Positions 35,795 through 43,495 of a stretch of 59,153 nucleotides of DNA are shown here, piece after piece. The position numbers and the translations under genes were made by a program. The stretch spans positions 40,941 to 100,093 of the forward strand of contig NZGH01000054.1 of assembly GCA_002690875.1 (NCBI GenBank), given 5' to 3'. Positions within the stretch are counted from its first letter, which is position 1, and each line of letters begins with the position of its first letter. The notes under the pieces were generated by a model, which worked only from the letters and a program-made list of their open reading frames with translations, was not told the DNA's origin and made no database searches. This DNA is from Rickettsiales bacterium (GTDB lineage Bacteria > Pseudomonadota > Alphaproteobacteria > TMED127).

Positions 35795-36891
35795 TAATGA
35801 ACTTTAATTTTATCTGAAATCCTTAACAAAATATTCAGAATTACAAATTCTGTTATTTTATTAAGTCCGTTACTTACTTTCCTGGATTTTAAAATAGCAT
35901 CTTTGGATACTTTTATTAAATGCTCTATTGATTTTTCTATTATTCCTCTACTTTTTATAATTTTAATCCAATTTAAAATGTCATCCTCTGATATTGATTC
36001 AGATTTTTTTGTAAAAAACTCTTTCAATAAAAATCTCTCACCACTTGTTGCTGTTTCTAAAAAATGCATTATTAAAACATTCATTTTTCCTTCTTTAAGA
36101 TCTCTACCTGGAAGTCCTCTATCTTTAATACCAAGAAAGTCAGAAAGGTCGTCTTGTATTTGATAAGCTAATCCGGCTTCATATAATGGCTTAAAATTAA
36201 TCTCATCAATATTTTTTTCGCCATTCAAGATCATTATAAGCTTTATTGGCCAGCAAATTAATCCTCCTGTTTTAGCTTTAGCAGTAGATTCATACTCTTC
36301 CATTCTCAAATTGAGATTAGATCTCTGGAGAATTTCATGTGATTGACCTTTTACAGTTTGTTGAATTGTATAACTCAAATGTTCAATGGCTTTACATTTG
36401 TTCTCAGGGTTACCTTTTATTTTAGACAATGCTTCAAATGAACCAGCGATAAAGTAGTCACCTAGATTTATTGCAGTATGATCTCCAAATCTATTCCAAA
36501 TAGTTGGAAGACCTCTTCTTAGGATGTCTCTATCTTGAAGGTCGTCATGAATTAATGAAGCATTATGAATTAACTCACAACAGATAGCGGCATAAATTGC
36601 ACTTTCGTTGCTTATTTTATAAATATCTGCCGCAATAAGTGCTAATAATGCTCTAAATCTTTTTCCACCAGAGTGAAGTTGATATTTTGCACAATGCCCC
36701 ATCCATGAGTCGTCACATAGAATTGTGTTCATTTTTTTTTCAACTGATCTTAATTTACTTTTATATTTTGAGTTTAATAAAAATTTATGATTTAAGGCAT
36801 TGGAAAGCTTATCTAGTTCATCCCAATTAGAACATGAGCGAACAAAATCAAGGTTTTCCTTATAGCTTTTATAACTTTGATTTCTAAACAT
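35794..36891 (-). CDS. crtE: Geranylgeranyl diphosphate synthase
   Basis: A 365-residue trans-prenyltransferase. The first Asp-rich motif is LIHDDLQDRDILRRG and the second is YQIQDDLSDFLGI; GGKRFRALL precedes them. The ATG at 36891 is the better start; a TTG two codons upstream is possible. Placement with crtI and crtB and the difference from the ispA paralogue at 47159 support the GGPP role. It has an N-terminal extension of about 60 residues before GGKRFR. The start lies directly after the proteorhodopsin terminator. Confidence 0.92.
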   Translation of the reverse strand: MFRNQSYKSYKENLDFVRSCSNWDELDKLSNALNHKFLLNSKYKSKLRSVEKKMNTILCDDSWMGHCAKYQLHSGGKRFRALLALIAADIYKISNESAIYAAICCELIHNASLIHDDLQDRDILRRGLPTIWNRFGDHTAINLGDYFIAGSFEALSKIKGNPENKCKAIEHLSYTIQQTVKGQSHEILQRSNLNLRMEEYESTAKAKTGGLICWPIKLIMILNGEKNIDEINFKPLYEAGLAYQIQDDLSDFLGIKDRGLPGRDLKEGKMNVLIMHFLETATSGERFLLKEFFTKKSESISEDDILNWIKIIKSRGIIEKSIEHLIKVSKDAILKSRKVSNGLNKITEFVILNILLRISDKIKVH

Positions 36892-36892
36892 A

Positions 36893-36930
36893 ACCAAAAA
36901 ATAAGGGAAACATCAATGTGATGTTTCCCC
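36893..36930 (-). terminator. Terminator or attenuator between proteorhodopsin and crtE
   Basis: The minus strand has a perfect 11-base-pair stem (GGGAAACATCA paired with TGATGTTTCCC, loop of 3, 36905-36929) followed by TTATTTTTT. It lies 22 bases after the proteorhodopsin stop and just before the crtE ATG at 36891. It should stop most transcripts and let a fraction read into the crt genes. Confidence 0.85.
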
Positions 36931-36951
36931 TAAAATTGTTAATTACATTAC

Positions 36952-37650
36952 TTAAGCTTTTGAAGTATCAGCTTTTGCTGCAGCCCAAATAATTACACCA
37001 AATGCGATTTTATTGATGTAGTCAGCTAAGTTATAAACCCAGTTTAATGTAGCTGCATCAGCACCTGCACCTGATAAATAACCTAGGAAATATCCTATAG
37101 GATAAATAGACCAACCAATAGAAACAATCCACTTAAGAGCGTTAAAAGCGGATTTCATACCTGCAGAATTACTTGCAGCGCTAGCTTGAGCAGCCTCACC
37201 AGCAAATACTTCATAAAGTATGTAAATCCATCCAGCCATACCGATGATGAATCCCACAGTTGCGTTAATGTAGCCAGCTTCGCCCATGAAGCCACCAACA
37301 AGCATTATAATAGTACCAATTAGTAGTCTCCAAAAGATTCCAGCTGTAGCTGCTCCAACTGCAGCAAGAATAAGGTAAAATTCAATCATTTGAAGTGGCA
37401 CCGTTAGTAACCAATCAATGTATCTTAAAACGGTAGGTGATTCACCTGTAGAAACCCATACATCTCTCATATAGTAGTAGTGCACAGCAGCGATTAATGT
37501 TACTAGACCGGCTACTCTGACAGATGTTGCCCAATGCTTTGAAACACTGTTTGCTTCTAGGAAGAAGAAAGCAGTTGAGGCTACCATTGAAACTGAAATT
37601 ATCCAAAAAGTAACACCAACAAAGTCTTCTGGTTTTAGCATATAATCCAT
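36952..37650 (-). CDS. Proteorhodopsin, predicted blue-absorbing
   Basis: A 232-residue, seven-helix retinal protein. Proton-pump residues are present: the acceptor Asp79 in RYIDWLLTVP, the donor Glu90, His57 in AVHYYYMR (the acceptor's partner in many proteorhodopsins) and Lys214 in DYINKIAFG for the retinal Schiff base. The tuning position eight residues after the acceptor Asp is Gln87; in known proteorhodopsins Gln there gives blue absorption and Leu gives green. No cleavable signal peptide is evident at the N-terminus. It is a light-driven outward proton pump of the inner membrane and heads the unit that supplies retinal. Confidence 0.98.
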   Translation of the reverse strand: MDYMLKPEDFVGVTFWIISVSMVASTAFFFLEANSVSKHWATSVRVAGLVTLIAAVHYYYMRDVWVSTGESPTVLRYIDWLLTVPLQMIEFYLILAAVGAATAGIFWRLLIGTIIMLVGGFMGEAGYINATVGFIIGMAGWIYILYEVFAGEAAQASAASNSAGMKSAFNALKWIVSIGWSIYPIGYFLGYLSGAGADAATLNWVYNLADYINKIAFGVIIWAAAKADTSKA

Positions 37651-37657
37651 ATGTCTA

Positions 37658-37664
37658 TCCTTTC
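37658..37664 (-). promoter_or_regulatory. Strong ribosome-binding site of proteorhodopsin
   Basis: GAAAGGA on the minus strand ends 7 bases before the ATG at 37650. It is one of the clearest Shine-Dalgarno sites in the window, and agrees with high proteorhodopsin expression. Confidence 0.75.
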
Positions 37665-37681
37665 GTAGTTAATATGTCTAA

Positions 37682-37698
37682 TCACAATACATTTGTGA
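37682..37698 (-). promoter_or_regulatory. Inverted repeat upstream of proteorhodopsin (possible operator)
   Basis: TCACAA-TACAT-TTGTGA is a perfect 6+5+6 inverted repeat located 31 bases before the proteorhodopsin ATG. It is placed where an operator or a 5-prime mRNA hairpin would act. The surrounding gap (37651-37833) holds nothing else that I recognise apart from an A8C/T7 stretch near 37810. Confidence 0.5.
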
Positions 37699-37833
37699 CT
37701 AAATGTTATTACAAATAGAGTAGATGTATGGGCTATATACTAATTAAAGCTACCCAAAATCTCCCCATATACTTCGATATAGAATGACTTAAAACGAATT
37801 GAATTCAAGAAAAAAAACTTTTTTTGTTTATAT

Positions 37834-38268
37834 CTAATTGATTTTATTGATAAATAAATTGCAAACAAGTGGTGAGATAGCTACAGTAGTAATAATTATT
37901 CTCATTTTTTTAAACCATTGTTTATTTTCGTTTTTCAAAATTGAAATATCTATGTATAGGCACCACAGTAGACTTAGAATTACAGTTAATTGAAAAAATA
38001 TTATTTCAGAAAAAAACGAAATCCAAAGTACAACAGATGGAATCATTGGAAAATATAAAAATCTTTTTTTTAATTCAATAAATTTTATCCACTGCATTCC
38101 ACATAAAAAGCTAGAAATGAAACCACCATATAAAAAACTCACTAAATTTATTTGTTGAAAAAATTTCAAATTATAAAAATTGCTTAAAAAATGAATTATA
38201 ATACCAAAGTAAAAAGGAATTATTCCTAAACACGAAAGAAGGATTACTTTTTTTTTTACTGTCAACAT
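37834..38268 (-). CDS. DUF3429-like small membrane protein
   Basis: A 144-residue protein with about four membrane segments. It begins VILLSCLGIIPFYFGIII and contains FLYGGFISSFLCGMQW, which resembles the YGAVILSFLGGxxWG pattern of DUF3429 (TMEM69-like) proteins. The function of that family is unknown. The gene lies upstream of proteorhodopsin on the same strand, 183 bases away, and is not likely to share its promoter. Confidence 0.6.
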   Translation of the reverse strand: MLTVKKKVILLSCLGIIPFYFGIIIHFLSNFYNLKFFQQINLVSFLYGGFISSFLCGMQWIKFIELKKRFLYFPMIPSVVLWISFFSEIIFFQLTVILSLLWCLYIDISILKNENKQWFKKMRIIITTVAISPLVCNLFINKIN

Positions 38269-38325
38269 ATCTTCTTGCCTGATTAAAATTTATCATTATC
38301 ATAAAATTAAATTTTTATCTATAAA

Positions 38326-38541
38326 ATGACTGAATTTGAAATTAAACAATTACAAGATTATTTAAACCATAAGTTTGAAACTAATAAATTTGTTGCAAAA
38401 AAAAGAAAGTCCATCGAGGACTCTTGTGAAATATTTATTGACGATGAATTTATTGGTTTGGTTTATATTGAAGATGATGAAGGTGAAGTTTCTTACCAAT
38501 TTCACATGACTATTCTTAGGGAAGACTTACTGGATAGTTAA
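38326..38541 (+). CDS. DUF3126 family protein
   Basis: A 71-residue protein that fits the DUF3126 pattern: EIKQLQDYLNHKFETNKF at the start, DSCEIFIDDEFIGLVY in the middle and a YQFHMTILREDL ending. The family is small, soluble, restricted mainly to alphaproteobacteria and of unknown function. It supports the taxonomic assignment. It is divergent from the DUF3429-like gene and 100 bases upstream of an outer-membrane protein gene. Confidence 0.85.
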   Translation: MTEFEIKQLQDYLNHKFETNKFVAKKRKSIEDSCEIFIDDEFIGLVYIEDDEGEVSYQFHMTILREDLLDS

Positions 38542-38641
38542 CTTTATGACTTTATTTTTAGGGACTTATTTCTCAATAAATAAATCCTGTTTCAATATTA
38601 ATAAATGTTTATCAAACACAATATTAATTTTTTTTAAAAAT

Positions 38642-39403
38642 ATGATGCAAAATAAAAAACATAGTTTAGTTAAAAACAAAATAGTATTGAATATTTTATT
38701 ATTTCTTCTGTTAACTTCTAAGCCTCTTTTTTCACATCATAAAATTTACAGTCCAATAGTTGAAGAGGGAAGACAATCTTTTGAGTGGAGAGGTCACTTT
38801 GATGTTGACGACAGAGTTGAAAAGAATAAAGCTCATCATCACGTTCTTGAAACAGAATATTCATGGACAGATTTTTGGCAAAGTGAGTTAGAATTTCATC
38901 TTTCCGATAAAGAAAATACGCCAATGGATTGGGAGAAAACAGAGTTTCAAAATCAATTACAAATTTTTGATTATAAAAACTGGGCTGCAGCATTGTATTT
39001 TTCTTATAATGTTGTGTCAAAATCAGATTCAGCTGATGAAATCGAATATAAATATCTCAATGAATTTTATAATGACACCTTTGGATTTATTTCTAACTTT
39101 ATTTTTGAAAAAGAGGTTGGCAAAACCGCCGAAGGTTCAACTACATTTTCGATAAGTAATTACTTATATATGAAAGATATTTTTTTTGATTTAAGTTTTG
39201 GTGTGTTGGGGTTTAGTGAATTTGGAAAAATTTCAGATACAAATACTTTTGGAAATCAAGAACATCAATATGGGTTTCAATTTGAATATGAGTTTAAACT
39301 TTCAGATTCAGAAATTGAACTTGCATTAGGGTATTTGCATGGATTAACAGATGCCTCAGCTAATCATGGATTATTATGGAACTTTGAGTATGAGTTTCAC
39401 TAA
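38642..39403 (+). CDS. Exported outer-membrane beta-barrel-like protein
   Basis: I place the start at the ATG at 38642 (or 38645), which gives a signal peptide VLNILLFLLLTSKPLFS followed by mature HHKIYSPIVEEGRQSFEWRG. The remainder of about 225 residues consists of alternating hydrophobic and polar strands (YSWTDFWQSELEFHL, NWAAALYFSYNVV, LRFDLSFGVLGF-like LSFGVLGFSEF) and ends in FEYEFH. This is a typical barrel layout. I recall similar unnamed proteins in marine bacteria beginning with a His pair, but no function is known. The end overlaps the next gene by 4 bases (convergent). Confidence 0.7.
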   Translation: MMQNKKHSLVKNKIVLNILLFLLLTSKPLFSHHKIYSPIVEEGRQSFEWRGHFDVDDRVEKNKAHHHVLETEYSWTDFWQSELEFHLSDKENTPMDWEKTEFQNQLQIFDYKNWAAALYFSYNVVSKSDSADEIEYKYLNEFYNDTFGFISNFIFEKEVGKTAEGSTTFSISNYLYMKDIFFDLSFGVLGFSEFGKISDTNTFGNQEHQYGFQFEYEFKLSDSEIELALGYLHGLTDASANHGLLWNFEYEFH

Positions 39404-40419
39404 TAACCAAATTCTTTAAGTTTTTTTAGATAGTTTTCTTCACTTATTAAGCCTCTCTCTCTCATTTTTTCTAATGACTTTAAAGTAAAATTATTGGTTG
39501 CAGGTTTTTGAACTGGATAGTACTGCTGAGGAGGTGCTGGATAACCGTATGGTGATGATTGAGGAGGGTAGTAGGGATAACCTCCCTGTTGAGGAGGATA
39601 TGCAGGTTGTTGATAAGGAGGAATTGCTCCATATTGATACTGAGGATATCCATAAGATCCTGGTTGACCAGGGTTTCTTATGGATTGTAATTCCCTTCTA
39701 AGTTGTTGAACTTCATCTCTTAAACCTTGAACCTGAATATTTGCTCCTGTTGCAAATTTTCTTTGGTCAGCAGTTAAATCATCTCTGGCTTGAAGTGCTT
39801 TGTTAGTAAAGACCAACCAATCGGCTCTTCCTTTAGCTTCTTTAGGTCTAAAAACACCAGAATTTGGTATTGTTGATAAATAATATTCACTTTTAACAGT
39901 CTGATACCTTGAACCTGGTACATAGGGGTTTGTAGCTAAATCAGGGTTTAATCCTGATGATATCATAGGATCAGTATCAGAAATATTTCCCTTTCTCATA
40001 ATTGAGCCAAAAATTACGTTTAATCCATTTTTATTATAAAAAACCCTGCCAGAGGTTACTCTGTTTTCAGAGAGTGTTTTTTTTCGATACCAACCTTCAA
40101 CTGTAAACACTACATCTTGATTTTTTTTTGCCTCGGCTAAAGCTTCACTGATGGCAACGGAATAAGGCAAATATTTTTCTTTTTGAAATAACGGCTCCGA
40201 TTTTGGTCCGTATTTTGTTATTATAAGCTTTAGTGCTCCTTGGATCTTCAAAGGGCTGATTTTGATTGGATGAATGTTTTTTGTATTATTGTTTTCCACA
40301 TCCAATTGTACTCTTTGATAGCCATTCTTATAATAAAATTTATTATCCTTAAATGGGTTAAAAGTTGAGCAAGATGATAAAAATACAAAAATTAAAATAA
40401 AAAATAAATTTAAATACAT
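39400..40419 (-). CDS. Lipoprotein with Pro/Tyr/Gln-rich tail and SHOCT domain
   Basis: The ATG at 40419 gives a lipoprotein signal (YLNLFFILIFVFLSSCSTF) with Cys at the lipobox; a TTG at 40440 is less likely. A globular domain of about 200 residues follows with a short coiled coil (VQGLRDEVQQLRRELQSI). Then comes a Pro/Tyr/Gln/Gly-rich region (about residues 245-310) and a C-terminal SHOCT-like helix pair (LEKMRERGLISEENYLKKLKEFG). It is probably an envelope protein. The tail resembles intrinsically disordered segments; function unknown. Confidence 0.75.
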   Translation of the reverse strand: MYLNLFFILIFVFLSSCSTFNPFKDNKFYYKNGYQRVQLDVENNNTKNIHPIKISPLKIQGALKLIITKYGPKSEPLFQKEKYLPYSVAISEALAEAKKNQDVVFTVEGWYRKKTLSENRVTSGRVFYNKNGLNVIFGSIMRKGNISDTDPMISSGLNPDLATNPYVPGSRYQTVKSEYYLSTIPNSGVFRPKEAKGRADWLVFTNKALQARDDLTADQRKFATGANIQVQGLRDEVQQLRRELQSIRNPGQPGSYGYPQYQYGAIPPYQQPAYPPQQGGYPYYPPQSSPYGYPAPPQQYYPVQKPATNNFTLKSLEKMRERGLISEENYLKKLKEFGY

Positions 40420-40440
40420 TTTAATCTTGAAACTTATCAA

Positions 40441-40498
40441 AAAAAAAGGGAGAGCTCAATACTCTCCCTAATTTTTATAAACACTCTTTAAAAGTGTT
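40441..40498 (-). terminator. Terminator of the porin gene (two hairpins)
   Basis: On the minus strand a first stem (AACACT/AGTGTT, 40480-40498) is followed by a second, stronger stem AGGGAGAG/CTCTCCCT (40447-40469) and seven T (40441-40447). This is a classical intrinsic terminator 40 bases after the porin stop. Confidence 0.9.
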
Positions 40499-40509
40499 AG
40501 GTAATAATT

Positions 40510-41829
40510 CTACCAGAAGAAGAAGGCACCAACGCCACCGAATGAATCTTCTTGTTCGGTGTCGGCAAGATACCATGATTTCTCAGTATAACCACCTTCA
40601 GCTATTAACCTGAAGTTATCAGTTACGTTATGCCAAATCATACCAGAATGCATAGTCTGACAGTTCATTACACCACGTGCTTGAATGTCATTACCAGTTC
40701 TTTTCAGACAGTTACCACCATATGAGTAACCAGCAGAAGTACCTTGACCGAAGTCATATGTACCTTGAAGATAACCACCATATGTTTTTCTTTCAGTACC
40801 CACGTCATCTAAAGCACCCGTTTGACCTAAACCCTGTACTGCCTTTTGTCCTCTAATACCTTGTGCATTAGCGTAGAAACCAGTAGCAACAATTGAAAAG
40901 CCTTGGTAGCTAACTTTAGTACCAAAACCAACACTTGCGGAGTCAACATCAGTGTCTCGTGTATTTTTAACGTCAGCTGTGTTAACACCTGGACCGTCGT
41001 TTGAATTATACGCAGAAGCTTCAGCTTCACTTCTTTCAGTATTTTGATAAGAACCATCAACCCAAAGGTTAATGCCTAAATCACCAAGACCACCGTTATA
41101 AGTAATTTGTGCTTCAACTCTTGGAGAAGATTTATCAGTTGCACTAAATGCAGCAGAATCAGCAACTACATCATCCGGATCAAAAATACCGATTTTAGCA
41201 CCAAAGTTACCATTTAAAGCATCCATTCCTGGAAGTACCCAAGAAACTTGTGGTCTAAAATCTGTGTATAAGTAACCAAGTCCAATTCTACCTAATGTAG
41301 TGTTATTGTTACCCGCGGATGCCGCAGCACCAACACCGAATAGAAGCATATCATTTAAGATCGCATTACTTTGGTGAATACCAAGACTTCTACCTACTAA
41401 AACAGTACCAAAGCTTCCAGCTACGGAACCACTAGTTTCACGAATATTTATTTGACCATTTCCAAGAGCGTTTTCACCACCGTTCATGTGAGTGTATAAA
41501 CCTAGTCTCATAGAAACATCTAATCCATTTGCAGTAGGAGCCTTTAAAGTCATACCCCAAACGTTAGGTAATAAACCTGTAACAATACTTGTGTCGTCGT
41601 TACCACCAGCTACACCACCGTATGTGTCGAAAGCGATATTTCCAGTACCACCACTGCTATCAGGAACATTTGAAACGCTGTTTTTCATAATGAAGGCGTT
41701 TGCAGCACCGTCAAAAGACACTTCCCATCCTTCTTGACTCATCAATAGAATTTTTGAGTCAACGGAAGTGGAAGCAAGAGCCATTACAGCAGGAACAGCA
41801 GCAATAGCTATTTTTCTTTTAATGTTCAT
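40510..41829 (-). CDS. Outer-membrane porin
   Basis: The 439 residues start with a signal peptide (KRKIAIAAVPAVMALASTSVDS) and mature strands (WEVSFDGAANAFIM) and end in VGAFFFW with an aromatic terminal residue, the BAM-recognition signal of barrels. Repeated Gly/Ser/Thr/Asn-rich strands are seen throughout (VSMRLGLYTHM, GTVLVGRSLGI, YGGYLQGTYDFG). It resembles general porins of marine alphaproteobacteria. It has a strong RBS upstream and a strong terminator, so it is likely highly expressed. Its codons look richer in C and G than its neighbours, as in a highly expressed gene. Substrate unknown. Confidence 0.85.
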   Translation of the reverse strand: MNIKRKIAIAAVPAVMALASTSVDSKILLMSQEGWEVSFDGAANAFIMKNSVSNVPDSSGGTGNIAFDTYGGVAGGNDDTSIVTGLLPNVWGMTLKAPTANGLDVSMRLGLYTHMNGGENALGNGQINIRETSGSVAGSFGTVLVGRSLGIHQSNAILNDMLLFGVGAAASAGNNNTTLGRIGLGYLYTDFRPQVSWVLPGMDALNGNFGAKIGIFDPDDVVADSAAFSATDKSSPRVEAQITYNGGLGDLGINLWVDGSYQNTERSEAEASAYNSNDGPGVNTADVKNTRDTDVDSASVGFGTKVSYQGFSIVATGFYANAQGIRGQKAVQGLGQTGALDDVGTERKTYGGYLQGTYDFGQGTSAGYSYGGNCLKRTGNDIQARGVMNCQTMHSGMIWHNVTDNFRLIAEGGYTEKSWYLADTEQEDSFGGVGAFFFW

Positions 41830-41835
41830 ATTATT

Positions 41836-41844
41836 TCCTTCCTT
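41836..41844 (-). promoter_or_regulatory. Strong ribosome-binding site of the porin
   Basis: AAGGAAGGA on the minus strand ends 6 bases before the porin ATG. Upstream to 41969 the sequence is AT-rich; I found no promoter with confident -35 and -10 spacing. Confidence 0.7.
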
Positions 41845-41969
41845 ATTTTATTAATAATATTTTCCTATTGTAGTTTATTATTTGTTATATAGAAGAAATT
41901 TATTGATTTAAGAGAATAAAAATTAATTTTTGTTGTTTTTCTGCAACAAAATTAAGTATACGCTATTTT

Positions 41970-42701
41970 TTATTTCAAAATAAAATTAACTGAAATTTTA
42001 AATTTGACTAATTTTTGATTATTTAAAATATTTTCTGGTGGTTTTGGAAAAACGTATTTTTTAAAAATTTTTTCAGTTGTTTTAAAAAGTCTTTTCGGTT
42101 TTTTTTTATCAAAATCTATGTTTCGTAAATTTCCATCTTTATTTAATGTAATTGTTGCAATGATAGTGCCTTGTTCTCTTCTTTTTATAGATTGCCTAGG
42201 GTAAGACTTTGCAGCAATTAAATTAATTTCCTTTGATATTTTACCAAGATAAATACTTAACTGTTTGCTAAGTAATTCTGCGTTAATCTTAGAGGTTATG
42301 ACTTGTTGAGCTTTTTGATCCTGCTGAGTTTTATCAGGGGGATCCTGAATTTCAAATTTTTTAGGCTTAATTTTTTCTTTTTTTTGTTTCGCTTGTGTCT
42401 TTGGTTTTTCTTCAATTTTTGGTTTTTCTAAGACAATCTTTTCTTCTTCCATTTTTTGCAATTTTTTTTCAATTATTTTTTCCTCTTTTTGAGGTAGTTT
42501 TTTTTCAATTATTTTTTCTTCTTTTTGGGTTGGAGGAGGGGGGGATAATTTTTTTTCAACTTTAAACTCCTTAAATAAAGTGAGATCCATAACAATTATT
42601 TCTTCATCTTTTTGTTTGTATGTTTCGAAAAACTGTATAAAAATTAAGTGACATATTATGGAGAAAAAAGCTGATAATGTAAGATAATTAATTCGTAGCA
42701 T
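41970..42701 (-). CDS. tonB: TonB-like energy transducer
   Basis: A 243-residue protein with an N-terminal membrane anchor (LTLSAFFSIICHLIFIQFF, with the SxxxH pattern), then a Lys/Glu/Pro-rich stalk with a 12-residue repeat (QKEEKIIEKKL, twice) and a PPPP run. The C-terminal TonB domain shows GTIIATITLNKDGNLRNIDF and VKFKISVNF. It would carry the motion of the ExbB/ExbD motor to outer-membrane receptors. It overlaps the second exbD gene by 14 bases. It is distinct from TolA at 9892. Confidence 0.85.
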   Translation of the reverse strand: MLRINYLTLSAFFSIICHLIFIQFFETYKQKDEEIIVMDLTLFKEFKVEKKLSPPPPTQKEEKIIEKKLPQKEEKIIEKKLQKMEEEKIVLEKPKIEEKPKTQAKQKKEKIKPKKFEIQDPPDKTQQDQKAQQVITSKINAELLSKQLSIYLGKISKEINLIAAKSYPRQSIKRREQGTIIATITLNKDGNLRNIDFDKKKPKRLFKTTEKIFKKYVFPKPPENILNNQKLVKFKISVNFILK

Positions 42702-43101
42702 TTTTTTCTAGAACATTTAAAAATATTTTTTCAAACCCTGCAGACTTGAGATTTTTGAAAATTTCGTTTGTTTTTGTTATTTTTATGTTTTTATCCATGT
42801 TAAGAATCAACACATCTATATTATCAATTTTAAGCTTATTTAAATCTTCATTTTTAATTATTTTTCCATTTAATTTTAGTACTCCATTTTCATTGACCTG
42901 AATGGTGATATTACCAGAAAAGTTATCCTTCTTCATTCCTTGGTTTGATTCTGGTATTAAAATGCTTGGGTCTTCTTTCTTTTGAATAATCCCCGTTAGT
43001 AAAAAAAAAATAAGAAGTAAAAAAACTAGATTAATCATTGGTATTAGATTAATTGAATCACTTAAATTAACTTCTTTCTTAAATCTAAATTTTTGGGTCA
43101 T
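42688..43101 (-). CDS. exbD: ExbD-like protein lacking the membrane aspartate
   Basis: About 137 residues from the ATG at 43101. The plan is that of ExbD/TolR: cytoplasmic tail, one membrane segment (PMINLVFLLLIFFLLTGI) and a periplasmic domain (ITIQVNENGVLKLNGKIIKNEDL). The conserved Asp of the membrane segment, which carries protons in ExbD and TolR, is Asn24 here (codon AAT). The adjacent ExbD keeps its Asp. The pair may work as a heterodimer, with this copy structural. It overlaps exbD1 by 17 bases and tonB by 14. Confidence 0.85.
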   Translation of the reverse strand: MTQKFRFKKEVNLSDSINLIPMINLVFLLLIFFLLTGIIQKKEDPSILIPESNQGMKKDNFSGNITIQVNENGVLKLNGKIIKNEDLNKLKIDNIDVLILNMDKNIKITKTNEIFKNLKSAGFEKIFLNVLEKNATN

Positions 43102-43477
43102 CTGCAAAACTTACATTTTTAATTTTATTTTTTTTTAGAATATCGAGAATAAAAATTAATTTTTGAAGGTTAGAGTTTTTATCATTTAAAATTATAATAT
43201 TTTTATAATTTTTTGAATTCCAATAATTTAGAACTTTTTGTTCAATTTTATTATTTGTTATTGAATCTTCATTAATTATAAAAGAATTGTCTTTAATAAA
43301 AATTAATAAGTTTTCTTGGTTATCGTTTAATGTTTCAATGTTTTGTTTGAGTGTAAAATTGATTTCTTTTTTTTCTGAGAAGTTAGTTGCTAACATAAAA
43401 AAAACAAGCATTAAAAAAATAATATCAATTAGAGGGATTATATTAATTTTTATATTTTTTTTTTGAATATTAATCAT
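43085..43477 (-). CDS. exbD: ExbD-like motor protein with intact aspartate
   Basis: A 130-residue ExbD/TolR protein. The short cytoplasmic tail leads into INIIPLIDIIFLMLVFFMLAT with Asp18 in the conserved proton position, then a periplasmic domain (NLLIFIKDNSFIINEDSI). Together with ExbB it should form the proton-driven motor for TonB. It lies between exbB and the Asn-containing copy. The order exbB-exbD-exbD-tonB is known in other bacteria. Confidence 0.87.
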   Translation of the reverse strand: MINIQKKNIKINIIPLIDIIFLMLVFFMLATNFSEKKEINFTLKQNIETLNDNQENLLIFIKDNSFIINEDSITNNKIEQKVLNYWNSKNYKNIIILNDKNSNLQKLIFILDILKKNKIKNVSFADDPKI

Positions 43478-43495
43478 TAATTCGTAATTTTGACT

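Noticed and set aside
37804..37833. A8C/T7 stretch as terminator of the DUF3429-like gene
   Set aside because: The stem would be made only of A-T pairs with a C in the loop, which is too weak to call.
40827..41060. Open frames inside the porin gene in other frames or strands
   Set aside because: They have no start signal or domain and follow from the low-stop content of a highly biased gene.
42463..42535. Direct repeat in AT-rich sequence as a regulatory repeat
   Set aside because: It is the coding repeat of the TonB stalk (QKEEKIIEKKL twice) and needs no other explanation.
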